Below are positions 17,958 through 25,437 of a stretch of 64,000 nt of DNA, in pieces. Source of the stretch: Actinobacteria bacterium OV320 (lineage in GTDB: Bacteria > Actinomycetota > Actinomycetes > Streptomycetales > Streptomycetaceae); the NCBI GenBank assembly GCA_001298545.1, contig LJCX01000027.1, positions 248,001 to 312,000 of the forward strand. The letters are read 5' to 3'. Within the stretch, counting starts at the first letter, position 1. Every line of letters starts with the position of its first letter. The position numbers were made by a program, and so were the translations under genes. The notes under the pieces were generated by a model. It was given only the letters and a program-made list of their open reading frames with translations. It was not told the DNA's origin and did not search any database.

Positions 17958-17970
17958 GTGGTCCGACCAC
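17958..17970. promoter_or_regulatory. Palindromic operator GTGGTCCGACCAC for the GntR/FadR regulator
   Basis: A perfect 5-bp-arm palindrome (GTGGT-N3-ACCAC) between the divergent SDR operon and the FadR-type gene. It fits the TGGTNNNACCA core typical of FCD-domain GntR regulators. Its position, 42 bp before the regulator start and 132 bp before the SDR start, suits control of both promoters. Confidence 0.7.
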
Positions 17971-18011
17971 ATCGCTGGGGATCGCGGCGCATCGGCGACA
18001 GGAGAGGCCAC

Positions 18012-18728
18012 GTGGAAGACACTCCGCGCAGCGGGACCGGCGTCCCGAAGGGCACGGTGACGCAGCGCGCCATCGAGCGGATCAAGGCGATGATCACCGA
18101 CGGGTCGCTGGAGCCCGGCCAGCGGCTGCCGACCGAGCGCGATCTCGCGGTGGAGCTGGGCATCTCCCGCAGCTCGATGCGCGAGGCGATCCGGGCGCTC
18201 ACGGTGCTGGGGGTGCTGGAGGCCCGGCACGGTTCCGGGATCTACGTCACCGCGCTGGAGGCGGGGGACCTGCTGGAGACGTTCGGGGTGGTGGCCGATC
18301 TGTCGCGGGGCCCGCGTCTGGTCGAACTGCTCCAGGTACGCCGGATCCTGGAGTCGACGGCCACCGCACTGGCCGCGGCCCGCATCACCCCGGAACAGCT
18401 GGCCGTGGTGGAGGGGCACCTGGCGGCGATGAACGCGACGGACGACCCCGAGGAGATCCTCGCGCACGACCTGGAGTTCCACCGGGCGATCGCGGCGGCC
18501 GCCGGCAACGAGACGATGGCGGCGATCCTGGAGGGCCTGTCCTCACGCACCTTCCGGGCCCGCGTCTGGCGCGGCTACCAGGAGGAGGGCGCCTTCGCCC
18601 GGACCCGCCGCGAACACGCCGCCATCCACCGCGCGCTGGCCGCCCGTGACCCGGAGGCCGCCCGGGCGGCGGCGGCCGCCCACGTGGGCGAGGTGGAGGA
18701 GTGGCTCAGGGGGCAGGTGGGGCCCTGA
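18012..18728 (+). CDS. GntR-family regulator, FadR (FCD) subfamily
   Basis: A 238-residue transcription factor, GTG 18012. The winged HTH (about 20-85) carries ERIKAMITDGSLEPGQRLPT and the recognition helix region SRSSMREAIRALTVLGVLE, ending RHGSGIYV. The FCD effector domain (about 105-230) has the metal/ligand residues expected: Asp/His in HDLEFHRAIAAAAGN and His in REHAAIHRAL. Such proteins repress sugar-acid operons and release DNA when bound by a pathway intermediate. A matching operator at 17958-17970 lies between this gene and the divergent operon. Confidence 0.9.
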   Translation: MEDTPRSGTGVPKGTVTQRAIERIKAMITDGSLEPGQRLPTERDLAVELGISRSSMREAIRALTVLGVLEARHGSGIYVTALEAGDLLETFGVVADLSRGPRLVELLQVRRILESTATALAAARITPEQLAVVEGHLAAMNATDDPEEILAHDLEFHRAIAAAAGNETMAAILEGLSSRTFRARVWRGYQEEGAFARTRREHAAIHRALAARDPEAARAAAAAHVGEVEEWLRGQVGP

Positions 18729-18818
18729 GCCACGGCCGCCTCTCGACGCGGGACTCCCGGCGGGGCAGAGTTCTCCTACGTACTCACCAGTAGTGCACGC
18801 ACACCGAGGGAGCTGCCT

Positions 18819-20162
18819 GTGACCAGCTGGGTCGGCCGGACCGCCGTCGAGATCGCCGCCGCCGTCCGCGCGAAGGAGGTCACGCCCCGTGAGGTGGTGG
18901 CCGAGCATCTCGCGCGGATCGAGCGGCTGGACGGCCGGATCGGAGCGTTCCGCACGGTGCGGGCCCGAGCCGCCCTGGCCGAGGCCGACGAGCTGGCCGC
19001 CCGGGGCGACCTGACCGGACTGCCACTGGCCGGGGTGCCGGTGGCGGTCAAGGACAACCTCGGTGTGCGGGGCGAGTCGACCCGGGTCGGCTCGGCCGCG
19101 ACACCGGACACCCCGGCCGACGCCGACCATGTGACGGTGGCCCGGCTGCGGGCGGCCGGCGCGGTGGTCGTCGGCCTGACCAACGTGCCGGAGCTGTGTG
19201 TCTTCGGCACCACGGAGGGCGTGCACGGCACCGCCCGCAACCCCTGGGACACCTCCCGCACGGCGGGCGGCTCGTCGGGCGGCAGCGCGGCCGCGGTCGC
19301 CGCGGGCCTGGTACCGATCGCCCTCGGCAACGACGGCATGGGCTCGCTGCGCATCCCGGCGGCCAACTGCGGCCTGGTGACCATCAAGCCGGGCCACGGG
19401 GTGGTGCCGGCCGGGATCGGCGAGGGCGACTGGTTCGGGATGTCGGAGAACGGTCCGCTGGCGACGACGGTCGAGGACGCGCGGCTGATGCTGTCGGTCC
19501 TCGCGGACATCGACGCCGTGGCGGCCGGGGAACCCGGTGCGCTGAAGATCGCCGTCTCCGTGCGCAGCCCGCTGGCCGGGGTCACGGTGAGCAAGCCGTA
19601 CACGGGCGCCGCGCGGGACGCGGCCGGGGTGCTGGTCCGGGCGGGACACCATGTGGAACGGGCCGAGCCGCCGTATCCGCTGTCGCTGGGCGTCACCTCG
19701 CTCGCGCACTGGACGGCGGGCACGGCGGTGGACGCCGCGAGCCTCGACCCGCGACTGCTGGCCCGGCGCACCCGGGTGCACGCGGCCGTCGGCCGGCGCT
19801 TCCTGTCCGGGGTACGGGGCGGCTCGGCACGGGAGGCACTGCGCCGACGCCTCGAGCCGTTCTTCGCGGAGTACGACGTGCTGCTCACTCCGGCGCTGGC
19901 GCGACGCTCACCGAAGTCGGCGCCGTGGCACGAGCGGGGCTGGCTGCGCAATGTCCTGGTGAACACGAACTACTCGCCGCTGACGCCGCCGTGGAACCTG
20001 ACCGGCTGGCCGGCCATGGCGGTCCCCTTCGGCACACTGCCGTCCGGTGCTCCCACCGCGGTGCAGCTGGTGAGCCTGCCGGGGCGGGAGGGCGAACTGC
20101 TGCGGCTGGCCGAGCAGTTGGAGAGCCTGCGTCCGTGGCGACGGACGGCTCCGCTCGACTGA
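18819..20162 (+). CDS. Amidase signature family enzyme
   Basis: A 447-residue amidase from GTG 18819 with GAGGGAG upstream. The Ser-cisSer-Lys triad is visible: Lys in VAVKDNLG, cis-Ser in AGGSSGGSAAAVAAG and nucleophile Ser in GNDGMGSLRIPAANCG. The family hydrolyses amides, including carboxamides and amino-acid amides, or acts as GatA in tRNA amidation. GatB and GatC partners are absent here and the nucleophile loop is GMGSLR rather than the GGSIR usual for GatA, so a stand-alone catabolic amidase is more likely. It follows the FadR-type regulator by 90 bp on the same strand; a shared role is unproven. Confidence 0.85.
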   Translation: MTSWVGRTAVEIAAAVRAKEVTPREVVAEHLARIERLDGRIGAFRTVRARAALAEADELAARGDLTGLPLAGVPVAVKDNLGVRGESTRVGSAATPDTPADADHVTVARLRAAGAVVVGLTNVPELCVFGTTEGVHGTARNPWDTSRTAGGSSGGSAAAVAAGLVPIALGNDGMGSLRIPAANCGLVTIKPGHGVVPAGIGEGDWFGMSENGPLATTVEDARLMLSVLADIDAVAAGEPGALKIAVSVRSPLAGVTVSKPYTGAARDAAGVLVRAGHHVERAEPPYPLSLGVTSLAHWTAGTAVDAASLDPRLLARRTRVHAAVGRRFLSGVRGGSAREALRRRLEPFFAEYDVLLTPALARRSPKSAPWHERGWLRNVLVNTNYSPLTPPWNLTGWPAMAVPFGTLPSGAPTAVQLVSLPGREGELLRLAEQLESLRPWRRTAPLD

Positions 20163-20227
20163 GCGCCAGAGAGCGGGCCCGGCGTGGGCGTGCCTGGCGC
20201 ACACCCAGGCCGGGCGACCGCGAGCGG

Positions 20228-20401
20228 TCAGTCCACGCTGGGCAGGATGTGGGGCTCGGCGAGGTCCTCCTCGTAGCCCGCCAGGCGGATGGGTGCGGAG
20301 CGGGCCCACACGTCGAGGCTGCCGATCTCGCCGGGCCGACGGCCGGCCCGCTCCGGACGTTCCTTGGGACGTTGCTCGCGATTCGTCTTCTCCGGTGTCA
20401 C
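20228..20401 (-). CDS. 57-residue orphan peptide with a conserved-looking acidic C-terminus
   Basis: GTG 20401 is preceded by an excellent AAGGAG site 6 nt upstream, so this short frame is very likely translated. The N-terminal half is charged and Arg/Glu-rich (TPEKTNREQRPKERPERAG). The C-terminal half is ordered-looking and rich in aromatic and acidic residues (GSLDVWARSAPIRLAGY then EEDLAEPHILPSVD). There is no signal peptide, cysteine or membrane segment. The layout of charged leader plus distinct C-terminal block resembles peptide-precursor genes, but no modification enzyme is adjacent, so it may equally be a small regulatory protein. I do not recognise the family. Confidence 0.65.
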   Translation of the reverse strand: MTPEKTNREQRPKERPERAGRRPGEIGSLDVWARSAPIRLAGYEEDLAEPHILPSVD

Positions 20402-20885
20402 CGCGCACTCCTTATGTGTCGGGTCACCCTCGGGGCGTGCCGGCCAGTCTGCGGTCCGGCGCCTGACGCTCCCTCGGGCCTGGCTCAAGTCGGTCGAGGA
20501 CGCGGTGGCGCCGGCAACTTCTTGGAGGGCGAGCCGTTGTGAAGCGGCCTGTCCCATGACGGACCGTGGGTGTGGGTGGCACTCCGTACTGCTGTCCGTC
20601 CGCTACACATTAACCAAATGAGCGGGTGGCCGCTCGATAGGGCTGAAAATTTGGGGTAACCATGGCAAGTCACCCGTATGTCACCGCAGGTGAATTGAAC
20701 CTTTTTCCACCCTGATGCACCTTCTGGATTCACCCGTCCGGGCGATATTGCTGGGCGTGGCGGCCCAGGGAGGCCGCGCATTCGCCCCCGAGTTCGTCGC
20801 GCAGTTCAAGTGCCGTTCGTCCGGTCGCCAGCAGGCCATGGTCTGCTGGCGTCCGGCAACGGCGGTCTCGCGGAAGGACTGACGC
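20402..20885. other. 484-bp divergent intergenic region
   Basis: This holds the promoters of the leftward peptide gene and the rightward HD-like gene. It is locally A/T-rich for this genome (ACACATTAACCAAATGAGC near 20604; TGAAAATTTGGGGTAACC near 20644; GGTGAATTGAACC near 20691), consistent with promoter DNA. No gene, strong hairpin or recognised operator was found. Confidence 0.5.
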
Positions 20886-21335
20886 ATGGAGCTGCGCGAC
20901 GTCGAGGAGCTGATGGACCTGCTGTACGCCTGCCGGGGCGTGCGCGACACCCCGGGCCGCGGGGTGCCCGGCGTCGACCTGCACGATCACGCGCTCCGGA
21001 CGGCGGCACTGCTGCGCCGCGGTCGCCCCGCCGACAAGGAGCTCCAGCTCACCGGGCTCGTCCACCCCATCGGTCACCTGCTGTGCCCCACCGACGCCGG
21101 CGGCCGGCCGGAACGGGCCGCCGAGGCCGTACGCCCCCTGCTCGGCCCCCGGGTCTCCCGTCTCGTCCGTCTGCACCCCTGGCACGGGCCCACCGCCGAC
21201 GACGATCTGCTCAGCCTGCGCCAGGCCGACGAGGACGGCCGGGCGCCCGGGTTCGACGCGGGCGTGCTGGAGGACTGGCGCACCGTGCTGGAACTGGTGG
21301 CGGCACGGAACTCGCGTCTCGGGACTGTCGACTGA
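20886..21335 (+). CDS. HD-domain-like protein with a degenerate metal site
   Basis: A 149-residue all-helical protein resembling the PhnZ/myo-inositol-oxygenase-like HD fold: an early His in GVDLHDHALRTAALL, then LVHPIGHLLCP where the family has LLHDIGHLL. The HD dyad is therefore HP, losing a metal ligand, although IGH is kept; later SRLVRLHPWHGP supplies further histidines. Typical family members are di-iron oxygenases or phosphohydrolases. With the Asp missing, catalysis in the usual way is doubtful. It is followed 25 bp later by an SDR gene on the same strand, probably one operon. Confidence 0.65.
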   Translation: MELRDVEELMDLLYACRGVRDTPGRGVPGVDLHDHALRTAALLRRGRPADKELQLTGLVHPIGHLLCPTDAGGRPERAAEAVRPLLGPRVSRLVRLHPWHGPTADDDLLSLRQADEDGRAPGFDAGVLEDWRTVLELVAARNSRLGTVD

Positions 21336-21360
21336 CGGACCGTCATGAGACGGTACGCCG

Positions 21361-22119
21361 ATGACGTCGTCGTACGGGTTGCGGGGCAGGGCCGCCGTCG
21401 TCACCGGGGCCACGCGCGGGATCGGCTGGGCGGTGGCACGGGCGCTCGCCGACGCCGGGGCGCGGGTGTGCGTCAGCGCGCGGGATCCGGACGGGGTGCG
21501 CCGCGCGGCCGGGGAGCTGGACGGCGTCGGACTGGCCGGTGACGTCGGGGACCCCGGGCACCCCCACCAGCTGGCCGAGCTGTGCCTGGACACCTTCGGC
21601 CGGCTGGACGTGCTGGTCAACAACGCCGCGACCAACCAGCCCTACGGACCGCTCATGGACGCCGATCCCGGCGCCTGGCGGGAGGCCTTCACGGTGAACG
21701 TCGAGGCGCCGCTGCGGCTGGTGCAGTGCGCGTGGCGGGGCTGGATGCGTGAGCACGGCGGTGTGGTCGTCAACATCTGCACGGAGGGCGCGGGACACGT
21801 CGGCCCCGGCGTCGGCGCCTACGGCACCAGCAAGGCGGCCCTCCTCCACCTCACCGAGCAGCTCGCGGGCGAACTGGGCCCGGGAGTCCGGGTGAACTCC
21901 GTCTCCCCCGGCCTGGTACGCACCGAGATGGCACGGTTCGTATGGGAGCCGGGCGAGAAGGAGCTGGCGGCGGCCTTGCCGCTGGGCCGGATCGGGGAGC
22001 CGGAGGACGTGGCACGAGCGGTGCTCTGGCTGTGCTCCGACGAGGCGAAGTGGATCACCGGGGCGGACCTGCTGGTGGACGGCGGCACGAAGGTGCGCCG
22101 GGCACACATCCCCACCTGA
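21361..22119 (+). CDS. Short-chain dehydrogenase (3-oxoacyl-ACP reductase-like)
   Basis: A 252-residue SDR: TGATRGIG nucleotide loop, DVLVNNAATNQP, YGTSK catalytic Tyr/Lys, and PGLVRTEM. At the position of the catalytic Ser, 13 residues before Tyr, there is a Thr (NICTEGAG), a conservative change that can still work. The basic residue after beta2 (VSARDPDG) suggests NADP(H). It is 25 bp downstream of the HD-like gene. The substrate is unknown. It converges with the SDR-like gene at 22208. Confidence 0.82.
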   Translation: MTSSYGLRGRAAVVTGATRGIGWAVARALADAGARVCVSARDPDGVRRAAGELDGVGLAGDVGDPGHPHQLAELCLDTFGRLDVLVNNAATNQPYGPLMDADPGAWREAFTVNVEAPLRLVQCAWRGWMREHGGVVVNICTEGAGHVGPGVGAYGTSKAALLHLTEQLAGELGPGVRVNSVSPGLVRTEMARFVWEPGEKELAAALPLGRIGEPEDVARAVLWLCSDEAKWITGADLLVDGGTKVRRAHIPT

Positions 22120-22207
22120 GGCACGGGAGCGCGGCCGGCCCGCACAGCCCGCCCCCGGCCCCGGTCACCCGCGCAGAGCCCCAGTCACCGGCGCAGAACC
22201 GGCGGCC

Positions 22208-23716
22208 CTACCACTTACCGGGGGCGTAGTCCTTCAGGAACACCCCGTACAGATCCTCACCCTGCTCGCCGCGCACGATCGGGTCGTAGACGCGGGCCGC
22301 GCCGTCGACCAGGTCGAGCGGGGCGTGGAAGCCCTCCTCGGCGAGACGCAGCTTGTCGTAGTGCGGGCGCTCGTCCGTGATCCAGCCGGTGTCGACCGAG
22401 GTCATGAGGATGCCGTCGGCCTGGAACATCTCCTGGCCGCTGGTCCGCGTCACCATGTTCATCGCGGCCTTGGCGGCGTTGGTGTTCGGGTGTCCCGCGC
22501 CCTTGTAGCCACGGCCGAAGACGCCCTCCATCGCCGAGACGTTGACGACGTACGCGCGGCCGCTCGTCGCCTTCCTGGCGGCATCGGCCATGGCCGGGCG
22601 GAGCTTGCTGATCAGGATGAACGGCGCCGTGTAGTTGCACAGCTGGGTCTCGAGGAGCTCCACCGGGGAGATCTGCTCGATGGTCTGCACCCAGGTGTTG
22701 GTGTCGACGACGTCGGGGACCAGACCGCCCGCGTCGATGGCGGTGCCGTCGAGGTGCCGGGCGATGCTGGCGTTGCCCGCGACCAGGGCGAGGTCGGCGA
22801 CCTGCTGAGCGTCGATGCCGGAGATTCCGGCGGGCAGTGCGGCCAGCCCGTCGACCGCGCCGGAGCCGAAGGCGCCGATCACATGGTGGGCGGGCAGCTC
22901 GCCGGCGGGCAGCGGCGCGCTCTCGCCGTCGACCAGGGCGGCGTACGCGGAGGGCAGCCGCCGGACGGTCTGCGTCGCGTTGTTGACGAGGATGTCGAGC
23001 GGGCCCGCCTCGGTGACCTGGTCGGCGAGGGCCACGGCCTGCGCCGGGTCGCGCAGGTCGATGCCGACGACCTCCAGCCGGTGCATCCAGTCCCCCGAGT
23101 CGTCCATGGCCTTGAAGCGGCGGATGGCGTCCTTGGGGAAGCGGGTCGTGATCGTCGTGTGCGCGCCGTCCCGCAGCAGCCGCAGCGCGATGTACATGCC
23201 GATCTTGGCGTGGCCGCCGGTGAGCAGGGCGCGCTTGCCGGTGAGGTCGGCGCGCACGTCGCGCTTGTCCCGGTTCAGGCGGGCGCACTCGGGACAGAGC
23301 TGGTGGTAGAAGTAGTCGACCTCGACGTACCGGGTCTTGCAGGTGTAGCAGGAGCGCGGGCGCTGGAGTATCCCGGCGATCCGGCCCTCCTCGGTGACCG
23401 AGGACGGCAGGATGCCCTCGGTCTCGTCGTCGATGCGCTGGGCGGAGCCGGTCGCGGTGGCCTCGGTGACCGCCTTGTCGTGGGCGGTCTTGGCGGCCCG
23501 GCGGTCCTGGCGGCGGCGCTGCTTCACGGTGCGGTAGACGCCGGCGGTGGCCCGGCGCACGGCGATCGCGTCGGGGTGGTCGACGTCCAGCCTGTCGAGT
23601 TCGTCCAGCACGGCGAGGCAGACGGCGAGCCGCTCCGGGTCGATGCCGGGCCCGTACACGACCTGGTCCACGACCTCCTCCGTGACCGCCGTCGAGCCGT
23701 CCTCTGTCACCGTCAT
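22208..23716 (-). CDS. Large SDR-like protein with zinc ribbon and missing catalytic Tyr
   Basis: A 502-residue protein. The first about 110 residues are helical and charged; a zinc ribbon follows (CYTCKTRYVEVDYFYHQLC then PEC, two C-x2-C knuckles, about 122-144). The rest is an enlarged SDR Rossmann domain: TGGHAKIG in place of TGxxxGIG, ILVNNATQT, and VVNVSAMEG for the Ser strand. The expected YxxxK reads TNAAK (from HPNTNAAKAA), so the Tyr is absent. Length is about twice a classical SDR. Catalysis by the standard mechanism is therefore doubtful; a zinc-dependent or non-enzymatic role is possible. It is monocistronic between a convergent SDR and the broken acyltransferase gene. Confidence 0.8.
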   Translation of the reverse strand: MTVTEDGSTAVTEEVVDQVVYGPGIDPERLAVCLAVLDELDRLDVDHPDAIAVRRATAGVYRTVKQRRRQDRRAAKTAHDKAVTEATATGSAQRIDDETEGILPSSVTEEGRIAGILQRPRSCYTCKTRYVEVDYFYHQLCPECARLNRDKRDVRADLTGKRALLTGGHAKIGMYIALRLLRDGAHTTITTRFPKDAIRRFKAMDDSGDWMHRLEVVGIDLRDPAQAVALADQVTEAGPLDILVNNATQTVRRLPSAYAALVDGESAPLPAGELPAHHVIGAFGSGAVDGLAALPAGISGIDAQQVADLALVAGNASIARHLDGTAIDAGGLVPDVVDTNTWVQTIEQISPVELLETQLCNYTAPFILISKLRPAMADAARKATSGRAYVVNVSAMEGVFGRGYKGAGHPNTNAAKAAMNMVTRTSGQEMFQADGILMTSVDTGWITDERPHYDKLRLAEEGFHAPLDLVDGAARVYDPIVRGEQGEDLYGVFLKDYAPGKW

Positions 23717-24670
23717 CGCGCTGCCGCTTCCCTGATCACCCGTGCGGCGCTCCGACCGAGTCCGCCCTCGAAGGACGAATTTTACGGAGCGCCGGGCCGC
23801 TCCTCCAAACCCGTTCCCGTCAAGAGCCGCAGGCCGTGATGAGCGTCTCCACCTCGGCGGTCAGGGCGCGGGCGAACCGGTCGAGATCGGGGACCGCCTC
23901 GGCGTCGGCGACGAGCCCGTAGTGGATCTGGCCGCGGTAGGTGGAGACGGCGACCGCGAGGGCCTGGCCGCGGGCGAGCGGGGCGTACGGGAAGACCTCG
24001 GTCACCGGGTTCCCGCCGAGCTTGAGGCCGAAGCCGGGCAGGGGCACGCTGGTGACGAGGATGTCGAACCAGAGCCGGGCGGCGTGGCCGACCAGCGGGC
24101 CGCCGAGGCGGTGGCCGAGGGCCGGGACATGGTCGGCGAGCAGGGCGACGGCGCCGGCGCCCCGGCCGGGGCCCGCGTCCTTGTTGCGGTCCATGGCGGC
24201 GCGGACCGTGGCGAGGCGGCGCAGCGGGTCCGGGTCGTCGACCGGAAGCCGCATCAGGTACCCGGAGAGCCGGTTGCCCTGGGGGTGGGCGGTGCGCGGG
24301 CGGCGCTTGGAGACGGGGATGAGCGCGCGCGGCACCACGCCCTCGCTGCCGTCGCCGCGTTCGTCGAGCCAGCGGCGCAGCGCTCCGGCGACGACCGCGA
24401 TCAGCACGTCGTTGACGGTGCCGCCGGCGACCTTGCGGATCCGGTGCACGTCGTCGAGGTCGATGACGACGCCGGCGGTGCGGCGGGTGCCGGTGGACGC
24501 GGCGGTGAGGGCGGGGGTGGGGCGCATGCCCAGGGTGTGCACGGCGACGGAGGCGCCGATGTCGAGGGCGCGGCCCATGTCGGAGACGGCTCCGCGCAGC
24601 AGGCCGGGCAGTCTGCGCACGTCGGGGAGGGTCCCGCGGGCCGGTTGGGCGGGTCGGGGGCGGGGGGGGG

Positions 24671-24935
24671 GCAGATCCATGGGGTCCCGGACGGCCGCGG
24701 CCCGGGGTAGGGCGCGGCGGCCCGTCGCGAGGGGGCGGTGGGAGCTTGACAGGACGGGCCGGCCAGCCGGCGCAGGGAGTGGGGGACCCGGGGGGCGGGG
24801 TGGGGGGGGGGGGGGCGGGGGGCGGGCAGATCCATGGGGTCCAGGACGGCCGCGGCCAGGGTCAGGGCGCGCAGTCCGTCGGCGAGGGCGTGGTGGAACT
24901 TGAAGAGCACGGCGAAGCGGCCGCCGTCCTCGTCG
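24671..24935. repeat. Imperfect tandem duplication, 155-bp offset, within the acyltransferase gene
   Basis: Copy A begins at 24671 and copy B at 24826, both starting GCAGATCCATGGGGTCC. They stay alignable for roughly 100 bp, with copy A showing many substitutions and G insertions relative to B. The noisy copy encodes a frameshifted product, whereas copy B keeps the reading frame. Confidence 0.75.
24781..24825. repeat. G-rich tract including a run of 14 G
   Basis: GGGGGACCC is followed by G-runs split by single C or T; positions 24802-24815 are 14 consecutive G. The tract could form a G-quadruplex and is a prime site for replication slippage or sequencing error. It lies exactly at the junction of the duplicated segments. 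Confidence 0.8.
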
Positions 24936-25437
24936 GGCAGGACGTGGGCCTCCCAGGGCGGACGGCCGCGCTCCAGGGGGCGTTCCATGAGTCGCCCGGC
25001 CTCGGCCTGGAAGTCGGCGGTGGGCGCGTGCAGCGTGACGTGGTGCAGGGGGTCGAAGTCGGGGTCCGCCTCCCGGGTCGCGCCGCCGAAGGCGAGCGAC
25101 CGGCGCAGGTCGAACGGTTCCGAGCGGTCGAAGGGCCGCCACAGGTCCCGGATCCGCATGCGCAGTCCGGGAACGGCGGCGGCACGGGCCGCGAGCAGGT
25201 CGGCTGCGTGGGCGCCCGCGGTGGGCGACTGCGCCGTGAAGACGCCGAGCGCTCCCAGGTGCATGGGGTGCTCGGCCGACTCGAGGTTCCAGAACGCCAG
25301 GTCGAGGGGGGCCAGCAGATCATCAGCAGTCAAGGGCTTGCCTCGCGTCGGCTCAGAGTGGAGGCCATCAGTCAAGCGCGCCCGGGCGATTACGGTCAAG
25401 TACGATCAAGCTACACACAGTTAACAGCGCATTAAGT

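Larger units (their letters stand above)
23820..25333 (-). pseudogene. WS/DGAT acyltransferase, frame broken by a 155-bp imperfect duplication
   Basis: Two reading frames together encode one wax ester synthase/diacylglycerol acyltransferase. The upstream part (from TTG 25333, LTADDLLAPLDLAFWN) holds the catalytic FHHALADG motif; the downstream part, one frame over, holds the C-terminal half (GGTVNDVLIAVVAGALRRWL, PVSKRRP, ILVTSVPLPG). Between them, a segment around 24671-24780 repeats the segment starting 24826 with many mismatches and extra G residues; the offset is 155 bp, not a multiple of three. Removing one copy joins both parts in frame with PMDLPAPRP aligning to PMDLPPPRP. So the gene is either truly disrupted or misassembled at a G-rich tract. 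An intact enzyme would make triacylglycerol or wax esters at the membrane. Confidence 0.85.

Noticed and set aside
24671..24935. Insertion sequence in the acyltransferase gene
   Set aside because: The inserted DNA is a copy of the adjacent coding sequence, with no terminal inverted repeats or transposase.
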